Origin: Bradyrhizobium hipponense
GTDB taxonomy: Bacteria > Pseudomonadota > Alphaproteobacteria > Rhizobiales > Xanthobacteraceae
Direction: 5' to 3'
DNA: 38,093 nucleotides
Assembly: GCF_008123965.1 (NCBI RefSeq)
Contig: NZ_VSTH01000043.1
Coordinates: 1-38,093 of the forward strand
Positions within the stretch are counted from its first letter, which is position 1. Each line of letters opens with the position of its first letter. Shown one piece after another: positions 13,930 through 21,965 of this stretch. The notes below the pieces were generated by a model. It had not been told where the DNA came from. It saw only the letters and a program-made list of their open reading frames with translations, and searched no databases. The position numbers and the translations under genes are program-made.

Positions 13930-15823
13930 TTTTCTTCACCAGAGCAGGTTGGTCTTGAAGTTGGTCTTGTTCCTGACGCAGCACCGGCGTCAGCGTAGCG
14001 ATCTTGTTTTCGGCCGCCTTCCTGTCGGGCGTCTTGGCCTCCGGCGGCGTGTAGACGAGCGGCAGTCTGACGGTGACGGCAGTGCCCTCGCCGAGCCTGC
14101 TTTGTACCGTCAATTCGCCGAGATGCAACGCCACCAGATTCTTCACGATGGAAAGTCCGAGGCCGGTGCCTTCGTGGCGGCGCTGATAGGTCTTGCCGGC
14201 CTGAAAGAACGGGGCGCCGATACGCTTAAGATCGTCCGGCGCGATTCCGACACCGGTGTCGCTGACGCGCAGCGTGAGCTGCGAACCCGATACCGCCGCG
14301 TTAACGGTGACCTGACCGCCGCGCTCGGTGAACTTGATGGCGTTGGCAACGAGGTTGAGCACGATCTGCTTGAAGGCGCGCGGATCGCCGGTCATCACCG
14401 GCAAATCCTGCGGCGCATCGGTGATCAGATCGATGCCGTTTTCCCGCGCCTTCAGCGCCAGCAGATTGCAGCAGTGCATGAGCGAGGCGCGCGGCGCGAA
14501 CGGCTCCGACGCAATCTCGAAATTGCCCGATTCCATCTTGGACATGTCGAGAATGCCGTTCACGACGGACAGCAGATGCTGGCCGGAATCGTTGATGAGC
14601 TGGGCATATTCCTTGCGCTGAGCCGCCCCTAACATCAGGGTCTGCTCCTGCGCAATCATCTCGGAGAAGCCGATGATGGCATTGAGAGGCGTACGCAGCT
14701 CGTGGCTCATGGTGGCGAGGAACCGCGTCTTGGCGGCGTCGGCCGACTCCGCGGCGCTACGCGCCTGATCGAGAGCCTGCTCTCCAAGCTTGCGATCGGT
14801 GACGTCGCGCATCACGGCGACGACGTCGACCTCGCCCACGAATTTCCGGTCAAGATTCTGCCGGTCAAGATTCTTGCGACCCGGATCCAGCTCGAGCGGC
14901 CGGCAGCGCATCTCGACCCAGATAAAGTCGACCTGACCGCGCTCAGGAGCGGCCTTTTCCTGGCGCAGCCGGAATTCGACGCTGCGAACGTCGCCGCGCG
15001 CAGCGTCCGATAGCGCAGTGAGATAAGCCGGGCGATCGGCGACGTGGACGCGGTCGAACAGACCGTGGCCGAGCAGCCGGGCGACGGGCAAGCCGAGCAT
15101 GCTCTCGACCGCAGGCGAGATGAACTGCACCGCGCCGTTGCGCTGATGCCGCGAAATGACGTCGCTCATATTGCGCGCAAGCAGGCGATAGCGGTCTTCT
15201 TCGCGCGACAGCAGCGCAACGCTGGTGCGCGCAAGCGACTCCGCACCGAAGGCGAGGCCCGCTGCGTAGAGCGTCGCCGACGCGACGCCGAACGCCATCA
15301 GCACGCCGCGTTCTGCGGCGCTGGTGTCGCCGGGCAACCAGCCGAGCTGGCTGACGAGGATCAGGATCCCCGCACAGGACAGCGCAAGCAGCGAGGCGAA
15401 GGCCGCGACGCGGCGCGAGGCCGACAGCGCGGCTTCCAATGGAACCACGACCAGCCAGATCGCAGCGAACGATTCGATCCCGCCGGTCGTGGCCGCGATC
15501 GCCATGATCAGGCCCGCGAGCGCCAGCGACGACAATACATGCGCACCTTCGTAGCGGCCGGTGCGCGACAGGAACCAGGACAACAGGATCGGCGCGATCA
15601 GCCAGGCGAAGGCGGCAACCTCGATCGCGCTCGGCGCGCCGCGCATGGCAAGATAGACCGGAAATGCGGCAAACGCCGCCAGGCTTCCGAGCAGCCTCGG
15701 CGCCATGAAGGCACGATGACGCGCCCGCGTCAGCGCATCGTAACGCGCGGAGGGATGCAGCAGTGCATCGAGACAATCGCGGATGATACTCAAAACTGTC
15801 ACGGGTCTCGCGCTTCGGCTCAA
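13922..15823 (-). CDS. divJ: DivJ-like membrane sensor histidine kinase
   Basis: This 633-aa kinase has about six N-terminal membrane helices (residues 40-205), a PAS domain (about 215-330: YRLLARNMSDVISRHQRNGA), a HisKA domain with His374 in FLATMSHELRTPLNAI, and a HATPase_c domain with N-box VLNLVANAIKF, G1 DTGVGI and G2 GTGLGLSIVKN. This plan matches the DivJ/PleC group that phosphorylates DivK in alphaproteobacterial cell-cycle control. The assignment to DivJ specifically rests on the multi-helix N-terminus plus a single PAS and is moderate. The start is uncertain: TTG 15823 or GTG 15802, neither with a strong ribosome site. No response regulator is adjacent, in keeping with an orphan kinase. 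Confidence 0.85.
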   Translation of the reverse strand: MSRSARPVTVLSIIRDCLDALLHPSARYDALTRARHRAFMAPRLLGSLAAFAAFPVYLAMRGAPSAIEVAAFAWLIAPILLSWFLSRTGRYEGAHVLSSLALAGLIMAIAATTGGIESFAAIWLVVVPLEAALSASRRVAAFASLLALSCAGILILVSQLGWLPGDTSAAERGVLMAFGVASATLYAAGLAFGAESLARTSVALLSREEDRYRLLARNMSDVISRHQRNGAVQFISPAVESMLGLPVARLLGHGLFDRVHVADRPAYLTALSDAARGDVRSVEFRLRQEKAAPERGQVDFIWVEMRCRPLELDPGRKNLDRQNLDRKFVGEVDVVAVMRDVTDRKLGEQALDQARSAAESADAAKTRFLATMSHELRTPLNAIIGFSEMIAQEQTLMLGAAQRKEYAQLINDSGQHLLSVVNGILDMSKMESGNFEIASEPFAPRASLMHCCNLLALKARENGIDLITDAPQDLPVMTGDPRAFKQIVLNLVANAIKFTERGGQVTVNAAVSGSQLTLRVSDTGVGIAPDDLKRIGAPFFQAGKTYQRRHEGTGLGLSIVKNLVALHLGELTVQSRLGEGTAVTVRLPLVYTPPEAKTPDRKAAENKIATLTPVLRQEQDQLQDQPALVKKSA

Positions 15824-16207
15824 TCGTCTGGAAGACGCGCCAGAACGCCTCCTTATCGTTGAGCCACCGTGTCAGAGCGACCTTAAACGAGTGCTAAGGC
15901 CGTCCGGCCTGCCGTCGAACCCCCGCGCAATCACGCACCATTTTAGATAATTCGACGAGGTCTTCATCGGGGATGGTGAACACAGGGTTTCGCGCCCGGC
16001 GTCATGGTTTCGAATTGGTAGACGCGCGCGAGCGGACGATCACGGGCGGCGCGTCAACCGAAAATTTACGAGGCTGCCGATTGCAAGGAATTTTGCGCAA
16101 ATTTTCCGTGAATTAAGCGGAAGGCAATCACTTGCGATTTATCGAGGATTGCTGGGTCGAACGCCTGCGGGGATCGCCGCAGCGGGATCTAACATACAGG
16201 TCGCAAG
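15824..16207. other. intergenic region between divergent kinase and DUF5330 genes
   Basis: No gene was found in this 384-bp gap. It must hold the promoters of the two divergent genes. The right part (16060-16140) is AT-rich and contains the palindrome TTTGCGCAAA (16092-16101). No tRNA-like cloverleaf or repeat-family member was seen. Confidence 0.3.
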
Positions 16208-16660
16208 ATGCGCTTTCTGCTCCGCATCACATTCTGGCTCGGGCTGGTGCTGGTGCTCCTGCCGCGGGACAAGACGCCCGAATCGGACAAGCTGCCGCAG
16301 ATCGGCGCCGCCGATGCGGTGCAGGCTGCGACCGCGGCCGTCTCCGACGTCAGCCAGTTCTGCAAGCGCCAACCGGCGGCCTGCGAGGTCGGCGGTCAGG
16401 CCGCGACCATCATCGGCCAGCGTGCGCAGGACGGCGCGCGCAAGATCTATCAGATCATCAACGACAAGAAAGAGCACATCACCAACGACAAGAACGACAA
16501 GAACGACAAGAGCGATAAGAGCGACAAGAAGGCGCCCGACCACACCGGCTCAATCGCGTTGGCCGGCGACGGCGACACCGCATCGAGCGAGACGCCGCGC
16601 GATACCCTAACCCAGGACGACCTCGCGCTGGAATGGCGCGGGCCGCAGGGCGCGAATTAG
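16208..16660 (+). CDS. DUF5330-like protein with NDK/SDK tandem repeats
   Basis: This 150-aa protein starts MRFLLRITFWLGLVLVLLP, a membrane anchor or signal, followed by QFCKRQPAACEVGGQA (about 56-71), the conserved Cys-containing core of DUF5330. Residues 93-107 are five copies of a three-residue unit (NDK x3, SDK x2) encoded by a 9-bp tandem repeat. A Thr/Asp-rich tail ends LALEWRGPQGAN, a conserved-looking C-terminus. AGGTCGCAAG just before the ATG is a weak ribosome site. Function unknown; probably periplasmic or membrane-attached. Confidence 0.8.
   Translation: MRFLLRITFWLGLVLVLLPRDKTPESDKLPQIGAADAVQAATAAVSDVSQFCKRQPAACEVGGQAATIIGQRAQDGARKIYQIINDKKEHITNDKNDKNDKSDKSDKKAPDHTGSIALAGDGDTASSETPRDTLTQDDLALEWRGPQGAN
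16484..16528 (+). repeat. 9-bp tandem repeat within the DUF5330-like gene
   Basis: Five head-to-tail copies: AACGACAAG three times, then AGCGATAAG and AGCGACAAG. Because the unit is 9 bp, changes in copy number keep the frame and only lengthen or shorten a charged NDK/SDK linker. A related AACGACAAG also occurs just upstream at about 16459. Confidence 0.9.
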
Positions 16661-16727
16661 GGCCCAAACCCTATCGATTTCACGCGCCTGCATCCCTATA
16701 TTGGGCTGAACGGGAACCCAGGCCAGC

Positions 16728-17156
16728 ATGACGACGATCGACGAAATCAGGGACAATTTCGAGCTACTGGACGAGTGGGACGACCGCTACCGGTACGTCA
16801 TCGAGCTCGGCCGCACACTGGAACCGATGCCCGAGGCCGAGCATTGCGCCGCAAACAAGGTGCAAGGCTGCGTCAGCCAGGTCTGGCTCGCCAGGCATGT
16901 CGAGCGCGATGGCGGCGCGCCGGTCCTGAAATATCGCGGCGACAGTGACGCCCATATCGTGCGCGGGCTGGTGGCGATCGTACTCTCGCTCTATTCTGGC
17001 CGCACGCCGCAGGAGATTCTCGCGACCGACGCCCTCGCGGTGTTCGATGAGTTCGGCTTTCGCGATCACCTGACGCCGCAGCGCTCGAACGGACTGCGCT
17101 CGATGGTCGAGCGCATCAAAGCCGATGCGAAAGAGGCGCTCGTCGAGGCCTCCTGA
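16728..17156 (+). CDS. sufE: SufE-family cysteine desulfuration protein
   Basis: This 142-aa cytoplasmic protein accepts persulfide sulfur from a SufS-type cysteine desulfurase for iron-sulfur cluster assembly. The conserved active-site loop NKVQGCVSQVWL (about residues 43-54) carries the sulfur-accepting Cys48. The rest (GLVAIVLSLYSGRTPQEIL, then DHLTPQRSNGLRSMVERI) matches SufE throughout and length is normal. It stands alone rather than with suf genes, which is common in alphaproteobacteria. A dispersed repeat follows the stop. Confidence 0.95.
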   Translation: MTTIDEIRDNFELLDEWDDRYRYVIELGRTLEPMPEAEHCAANKVQGCVSQVWLARHVERDGGAPVLKYRGDSDAHIVRGLVAIVLSLYSGRTPQEILATDALAVFDEFGFRDHLTPQRSNGLRSMVERIKADAKEALVEAS

Positions 17157-17178
17157 AGACCCTCCTGGTGAGCACTGC

Positions 17179-17266
17179 GTAGGGTGGGCAAAGCGAAGCG
17201 TGCCCACCGCTTTGAGCGCCATCAATGAATGCTGGTGGGCACGGCGCAAGAGCGCCTTTGCCCACC
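17179..17266. repeat. dispersed GTAGGGTGGGCAAAG repeat
   Basis: The unit begins GTAGGGTGGGCAAAGCGAAG and contains inverted GTGCCCACC / GGTGGGCAC arms, ending TTTGCCCACC. The same family recurs at 21861-21956 and begins again at 38066. It lies between the convergent sufE and mucR-like genes. Confidence 0.85.
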
Positions 17267-17304
17267 AACGAATCTGCCGAACGCCGGCTTATGACAAAGC
17301 CCGA

Positions 17305-17721
17305 CTACTTCCGCTTCCGCTGCTGCTGCCCCAGTCCCATCTTCTTCGCCAGTTGCGAGCGCGCCACCGCATAGTTCGGCGCGACCATGGGATAGTCGGC
17401 CGGCAGGCCCCACTTCTCGCGATATTGTTCCGGCGTCATGTTGTACTGGGTGCGCAAATGGCGCTTGAGCGACTTGAACCGCTTGCCGTCTTCCAGACAG
17501 ACCAGATAGTCCGGCGCAATCGACTTCTTTAGCGAAACCGCCGGTTTCGCCGGCTCGAGCGGTGCCGCTTCCGTGCGCCCCGACGAGACCCGCACCAGCG
17601 CGCCATGCACCTGGCTGATGAGGTTCGAAATCTCGGCGGCCGGCGTTGGATTGTTGCTGAGGTAGGCCGACACGATGTTCGCCGTCAGCTCGATGAAATT
17701 CTTAGCCCCGGCATCCGACAT
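17305..17721 (-). CDS. mucR: MucR/Ros-family transcriptional regulator
   Basis: This 138-aa protein belongs to the Ros/MucR zinc-finger-like regulators, which in rhizobia control exopolysaccharide, motility and symbiosis genes by binding AT-rich DNA. An N-terminal oligomerisation region (ELTANIVSAYLSNNP, about 11-25) and the DNA-binding core YLVCLEDGKRFKSLKRHLRT (72-91), followed by MTPEQYREKWGLP, are clear. Of the four Ros zinc ligands only Cys75 and His88 are obvious; Asp78 replaces the second Cys and Gln92 the second His. MucR paralogs lacking zinc ligands are known in rhizobia. It may be one of several paralogs in the genome. Confidence 0.9.
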   Translation of the reverse strand: MSDAGAKNFIELTANIVSAYLSNNPTPAAEISNLISQVHGALVRVSSGRTEAAPLEPAKPAVSLKKSIAPDYLVCLEDGKRFKSLKRHLRTQYNMTPEQYREKWGLPADYPMVAPNYAVARSQLAKKMGLGQQQRKRK

Positions 17722-17882
17722 GGACCCGACCTTTCTCCGCCTTGCGTCTGTCGCATCGGATTGACGACGCCAAAGTATTCCGTGTCAACAATACGTTCGG
17801 CTGAACCGTGACGACTGACCAATATGAGCCGATGACTGGTGAAGCTGTACGAAGACGACGCTTTACTTGGCCTGCGGGCTGC

Positions 17883-18740
17883 TCAAGACCGCTGGTCGAG
17901 ATGCGCGCGCAGCTCGTCGATCGAGGCAAAGCGCATCATGCCTTCGGGCATCTGCGCCTCGATCGAGCCGTCGGAATAGAGCGAATAGGCCATGCCATCG
18001 ACAACGCCGGATTTCAGCACGGTGACCTGCGGCTGCTCGGCCGGCGGTAGCTCCGGTTCGGGCTGAGGCGGAGCGGGCTCGAAGGTCGAGGGGGTACGCG
18101 GCGGCGGGCGCCGCGCCACGGCCGGCTCCGATGGCCGGGCACGGTCCTGCTTCGGCCAGGCATCATCGAAGCTCGCAGGCGGGACCTCCGGCGCAGCAGG
18201 CTCCCCGGACTCTTCAGGCAGTTGCGGCGGCAGGCTGTCCGTCCCTTTCGCCTGCGCGCGCTCGCGCTCCTTGCGCGAGGTCGAGGCGAACAGCAGATTG
18301 CGCCGGCGCGGTACTTCGGCCACCGGCGGAGGTGCTTCCGGCTCTGCTGGGACCTCGCCGCGCGGCCGCTCGCGAGCGGCTGCTTCGCTCTGCCACGGCG
18401 GCGGCGCGGCGGTCGATGGCCGCGGTGGTTCGACTTGCATCGCCGCAGCAGGCGTCGGCTCGGTCGCACCCGGCACAGGCATCGCGAGCCCCGAGGGCAG
18501 TACCGGCCGGACCCGAACGTCGGATGGCGCCGTCGAACCGGCCAGCCGGCGAGCGATGCCCTTCAGCTCCAGCGCCACGACGTGAAGGCCGACCAGTAAC
18601 ATCCCGGAGCAGACGCCGATCGTGCCTGAGATTATGAGGGTACTGCCGAGGCTGAAATCCCTGACGGTGTAGCCGAAAAGGACCGCAAGGAGGCCCGCCA
18701 CAACGGCGACGATCCCCGCGATCAGCAATGCCAAGATCAT
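17883..18740 (-). CDS. proline-rich membrane protein of unknown function
   Basis: This 285-aa protein has two N-terminal membrane helices (about 3-25 and 33-58), a long Pro/Ala/Glu-rich disordered segment (about 75-235) and a compact conserved-looking C-terminal domain: VLKSGVVDGMAYSLYSDGSI, then EAQMPEGMMRFASIDELRAH. The terminal domain is probably cytoplasmic or periplasmic depending on helix count. Such proteins are typical of Bradyrhizobiaceae, but I know of no function. It is followed by the MucR-like gene on the same strand 161 bp away. Confidence 0.75.
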   Translation of the reverse strand: MILALLIAGIVAVVAGLLAVLFGYTVRDFSLGSTLIISGTIGVCSGMLLVGLHVVALELKGIARRLAGSTAPSDVRVRPVLPSGLAMPVPGATEPTPAAAMQVEPPRPSTAAPPPWQSEAAARERPRGEVPAEPEAPPPVAEVPRRRNLLFASTSRKERERAQAKGTDSLPPQLPEESGEPAAPEVPPASFDDAWPKQDRARPSEPAVARRPPPRTPSTFEPAPPQPEPELPPAEQPQVTVLKSGVVDGMAYSLYSDGSIEAQMPEGMMRFASIDELRAHLDQRS

Positions 18741-19052
18741 CTAACCCACCCCCGGCCGCACACCCACACGCGACACCCGTTACGCTACGATACCGTCATA
18801 CTGTGTTCCTCGCCAACGTCCAATTGTGGGCAACGTTCCTAAAGGAAAGGATATCAGTGACTTATTCACATTCCCTTCAGCTACGGCCCGCTAGCTATGG
18901 TGTGCTGTGGAGTTTCCCGGGTTTGCTGCGTCGCACAGGAATTTAGCCATAATGCCCAATTACTTGGTAATGGAACTGCGCTATAGGGAGACCGGGGTTG
19001 AGGCCCATGCGCACCAGCAGGGCCAAGAGGGGTTTCCGGGTCACCAATAGCC
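18741..19052. other. intergenic region between divergent membrane-protein genes
   Basis: No gene supported. The 312-bp gap must contain divergent promoters for the proline-rich protein and the GT39-like gene. It includes AT-richer patches (18830-18870, 18940-18990), but I saw no clear operator, RNA gene or repeat-family member. Confidence 0.3.
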
Positions 19053-20702
19053 ATGACATCCATCACGACTTCGGCGATCGATACGCCTCTGCGGCGCTCG
19101 ATCGAACGGACTTGCGACGATCTCGCCATGCTGGTGCTGGCCGCGGTCGCCGTCACCGCGGGTTTGACCTTCCGTGACTACGGGCTCGGCTGGGACGACT
19201 ACACCCACGCCGAATACGCCGACCTGCTGCTGCGCATGTTCGGTTCCGGCTTCAAGGACACCGCGGCGCTCTCCTTCGCCAACCTCTATATGTACGGCGG
19301 CGGCTTCGACCTGGTCGCGGCCCTGCTGCACAAGATCATTCCGCTCGAGCTGTTCGAGACGCGCCGTCTGGTCGGCGCCGTCGTCGGCGTGATCGGCCTT
19401 GCCGTGACATGGCGGCTCGGCCGCCGCGTCGGCGGTCCCCTTGCGGGTCTTGCCTCACTTCTGCTGCTCGCGCTCTGCCCGATCTTCTACGGCCACATGT
19501 TCATGAACCCGAAGGATGCGCCCTTCGCGGTCGCCATGATCATCCTGATGCTGGGCCTCGTCCGGCTCGCCGAGGAATATCCGCAGCCTTCGCCGCGCAC
19601 GATCCTGATTGTAGGGCTCGGCGCCGGTCTGTCGATCGGCTGCCGCATCCTCGGCGGGCTCGCGCTGGTCTACGCCATGATCGGCTTCATCCCGCTGTTC
19701 CTGGAGGAGCTGCGCACCGAGGGCCTTCGAGAGTCGGTCCGCCGCTTCGCCCATGTCGTCTATATCCTGCTGCCCGGCCTCGTGCTCGGCTACCTCGTGA
19801 TGGGGCTGATCTGGCCCTGGTCGATCATGGAGCCCGGCAATCCGTTCGAGGCTTTGACCTACTTCTCGCACTTTTTCGAAAAGCCCTGGAAGGAGATGTT
19901 CGACGGCGCGATCGTGTCCGTGCCCGACATGCCCTGGTCCTATCTGCCGACGCTGTTCGCGCTTCAGCTTCCGGAGGTGATGCTGGTGCTGATGGTCGGC
20001 GCCGTGGTCGGCACCTTCGCACTGCTGCCGCGACCCGAGGTCTCGGGGCGCCGCAAGACCATCCTGCTGATGCTGACGCTCGCAGCGACCCTGCCGCTCG
20101 CGATCGCGATGGTGAAACGGCCGGCGCTCTACAACGGCATCCGCCATTTCGTCTTCGTGATTCCGCCGATGGCAGTGCTCGGCGGCGTCGCCTTCGGCTG
20201 GGTCATGGAGCGCCTGCGCGCCACCCACCGCACCTGGCAGCCGGTCGTGCTCGCCACCTTCTGCTTTGGGCTGGCGCTGTCGCTCGCCGAGATGATCCGG
20301 CTGCACCCCTATCAGTACACTCATTTCAACCACATCGCCGGCACCGTGCGCGGCGCCGACGATCGCTTCATGCTGGACTATTGGGGCCTGGCGCTGAAGC
20401 AGGCCTCCGACGAACTGCGCGAGCAGCTGATCGAGCGGCAGGAAGTCGCGCCGGGCAATCGCAAATGGAAGGTCGCCGTGTGCGGCCCGCAGCGCCCGGC
20501 ACAGGTCGCGCTGGGGCCCGATTTCACCATCGGCTGGGATTCCAATGCGGCCGATTTCGCAATGACGCTCGGCGAGTTCTACTGCAAGGGCCTTACCGCG
20601 CCGGTCATGGTCGAGATCAAGCGCGACGACGTCGTGTTCGCCCGCGTCTACGACATCCGCGGCCGCAGCATTTCCAGCCTGCTATCGATCCCGGCGCCGT
20701 AA
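19053..20702 (+). CDS. GT39-like multi-spanning glycosyltransferase
   Basis: This 549-aa inner-membrane protein has about 10-12 hydrophobic helices and resembles GT39 / ArnT-like (PMT-2) glycosyltransferases that use polyprenyl-phosphate sugars. The first periplasmic loop has the acidic motif YGLGWDDYTHAEY (Asp48-Asp49), the usual place of the catalytic acidic residue. YGHMFMNPKDAPFAV (about 149-163) is another conserved stretch. The C-terminal 130 residues form a soluble domain. No lipid-A or O-antigen genes are adjacent, so the acceptor is unknown. The ATG lacks a strong ribosome site nearby. Confidence 0.82.
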   Translation: MTSITTSAIDTPLRRSIERTCDDLAMLVLAAVAVTAGLTFRDYGLGWDDYTHAEYADLLLRMFGSGFKDTAALSFANLYMYGGGFDLVAALLHKIIPLELFETRRLVGAVVGVIGLAVTWRLGRRVGGPLAGLASLLLLALCPIFYGHMFMNPKDAPFAVAMIILMLGLVRLAEEYPQPSPRTILIVGLGAGLSIGCRILGGLALVYAMIGFIPLFLEELRTEGLRESVRRFAHVVYILLPGLVLGYLVMGLIWPWSIMEPGNPFEALTYFSHFFEKPWKEMFDGAIVSVPDMPWSYLPTLFALQLPEVMLVLMVGAVVGTFALLPRPEVSGRRKTILLMLTLAATLPLAIAMVKRPALYNGIRHFVFVIPPMAVLGGVAFGWVMERLRATHRTWQPVVLATFCFGLALSLAEMIRLHPYQYTHFNHIAGTVRGADDRFMLDYWGLALKQASDELREQLIERQEVAPGNRKWKVAVCGPQRPAQVALGPDFTIGWDSNAADFAMTLGEFYCKGLTAPVMVEIKRDDVVFARVYDIRGRSISSLLSIPAP

Positions 20703-20724
20703 TATTCTTCTTCGCCGTAGTGCC

Positions 20725-20793
20725 GTAGCCCAGATGGAGCGAAGCGCAATCCGGGGACCGGTCCCGCATTACGCTCCGCTCCATGCGGGCTAC
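20725..20793. repeat. dispersed GTAGCCC...GGGCTAC inverted repeat
   Basis: The unit GTAGCCCAGATGGAGCGAAG ... CTCCGCTCCATGCGGGCTAC has near-complementary ends and a central ATCCGGGGACCGGTCCCGCAT segment. It matches a common intergenic repeat family of Bradyrhizobium by recognition. It follows the GT39-like gene and could form a long hairpin in the transcript. Confidence 0.8.
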
Positions 20794-20885
20794 GCTGAAC
20801 TGCCGCGCGCGTTCCACGCCTTGCTGGCAGGCTGCGGCAAGACTAGGCTCCCTCCCCGCAACAACGATGTTCGGAGAGATTTGCC

Positions 20886-21665
20886 ATGTCGCCAGCGGAA
20901 GCGCGCCTGAAAGAAGTGCCGTCGAACATGACGGAGGCCGAGTGGCAGCAACGGATCAATCTGGCTGCCTGCTATCGTCTCGTCGCGCTCTACGGCTGGG
21001 ATGATCTGGTCGACACCCACATCTCCGCGCGCGTGCCCGGTCCCGAACATCACTTCCTCATCAACCCTTACGGGCTGATGTTCGACGAGATCACGGCGTC
21101 GAGCCTGGTCAAGGTCGACCTGCACGGCAACCAGCTCTCCGAGAGCGAGTACAGCATCAACCCGGCCGGCTTCACCATCCATTCGGCGATCCACGAGGTC
21201 CGCGAGGACGCGATCTGCGTGCTGCATCTCCACACTCTCGATGGAACCGCGGTGTCGAGCAGCGCCGAAGGCCTGTTGCCGCTGAACCAGACTGCGCAGC
21301 TCGTCACCCACGATCTCGCCTATCACGACTATGAAGGCATCGCCCTCGACCATGACGAGCGGCCCCGGCTCCAGAAGGATCTCGGCGACCACAATCACAT
21401 GCTTCTGCGCAACCATGGCACGCTGACGGTCGGCCGCTCGGTCGCCTCCGCCTTCGAGCGCATGTATCACCTCGAGCGCGCCTGCTCGATGCAGGTGCGC
21501 ACGCGCGCGCTCGGCACGCCGGTCTATCCGGTCGAGGATATCGCGATCGACAAGAATACCGAGCTGCTCGCCAACCGCGACCGCGCCGAGCTGCGCGCGA
21601 CCAATCTGGTGTGGCCGCCGCTGCTGCGCAAGCTGGACCGCGAACTTCCGGGCTACCGGTCTTGA
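20886..21665 (+). CDS. class II aldolase/adducin family protein
   Basis: This 259-aa protein matches the class II aldolase/adducin fold, zinc enzymes that cleave or epimerise phosphorylated sugars, with many members of unknown substrate. Metal-site motifs are present: VLHLHTLDGTAV (the HxH pair, about residues 112-123) and LLRNHGTLTVG (about 174-184). Also typical are DLVDTHISARVPG near the start and FLINPYGLMFDEI. It is followed by a strong terminator, so it is probably a single-gene unit. The substrate cannot be assigned from context. Confidence 0.9.
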   Translation: MSPAEARLKEVPSNMTEAEWQQRINLAACYRLVALYGWDDLVDTHISARVPGPEHHFLINPYGLMFDEITASSLVKVDLHGNQLSESEYSINPAGFTIHSAIHEVREDAICVLHLHTLDGTAVSSSAEGLLPLNQTAQLVTHDLAYHDYEGIALDHDERPRLQKDLGDHNHMLLRNHGTLTVGRSVASAFERMYHLERACSMQVRTRALGTPVYPVEDIAIDKNTELLANRDRAELRATNLVWPPLLRKLDRELPGYRS

Positions 21666-21721
21666 AATTTTCGGGATTTTGTGTAGGGTAGCTGCAACAC
21701 CCTCTACACGTTCTGGAATGA

Positions 21722-21755
21722 AACGCCGCCCAATTCCGGGCGGCGTTTTTGTTTT
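21722..21755 (+). terminator. Rho-independent terminator of the aldolase gene
   Basis: AACGCCGCCC (21722-21731) pairs perfectly with GGGCGGCGTT (21738-21747) around a 6-nt loop, followed by TTTTTGTTTT. This is a strong GC stem with a U-tract, 57 bp after the aldolase stop. Confidence 0.93.
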
Positions 21756-21759
21756 GGGG

Positions 21760-21846
21760 CGTCATTGCGAGGAGCCCTTGCGACGAAGCAATCCAGACTG
21801 TCTCCGCGGAGAGAATCTGAATTGCTTCGCTGCGCTCGCAATGACG
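21760..21846. repeat. dispersed CGTCATTGCGAG...CAATGACG inverted repeat
   Basis: It begins CGTCATTGCGAGGAGCCC, includes GAAGCAATCCAGA and the complementary GAATTGCTTCG, and ends GCTCGCAATGACG. The whole unit can fold into one long hairpin. A second copy is at 27853-27932. It is a recognised dispersed repeat type in Bradyrhizobium and other alphaproteobacteria. Confidence 0.9.
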
Positions 21847-21860
21847 AGGAAGGAGTCTTC

Positions 21861-21956
21861 GTAGGGTGGGCAAAGGCGCGCTCTTAGCGCGCCGTGCCCA
21901 CCATCTTGCAGATCGCTCGGCAAATGGCGGGCACGCTTCGCTTGGCCCACCCTACG
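21861..21956. repeat. dispersed GTAGGGTGGGCAAAG repeat, full-length copy
   Basis: It begins GTAGGGTGGGCAAAGGCGCG and ends TTGGCCCACCCTAC, so the two ends are complementary; the middle has GCGCGCTCTTAGCGCGC. It is more complete than the copy at 17179-17266. It abuts the end of the dipeptidase gene. Confidence 0.9.
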
Positions 21957-21965
21957 GCACCGCGC

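Noticed and set aside
15990..16040. tRNA-like string (GTTTCGAATTGGTAGACGCGCG)
   Set aside because: It mimics D-loop wording, but no acceptor or anticodon stem can be formed around it.
16484..16528. possible CRISPR array
   Set aside because: Units are 9 bp with no spacers, in frame inside a gene; it is a coding tandem repeat.
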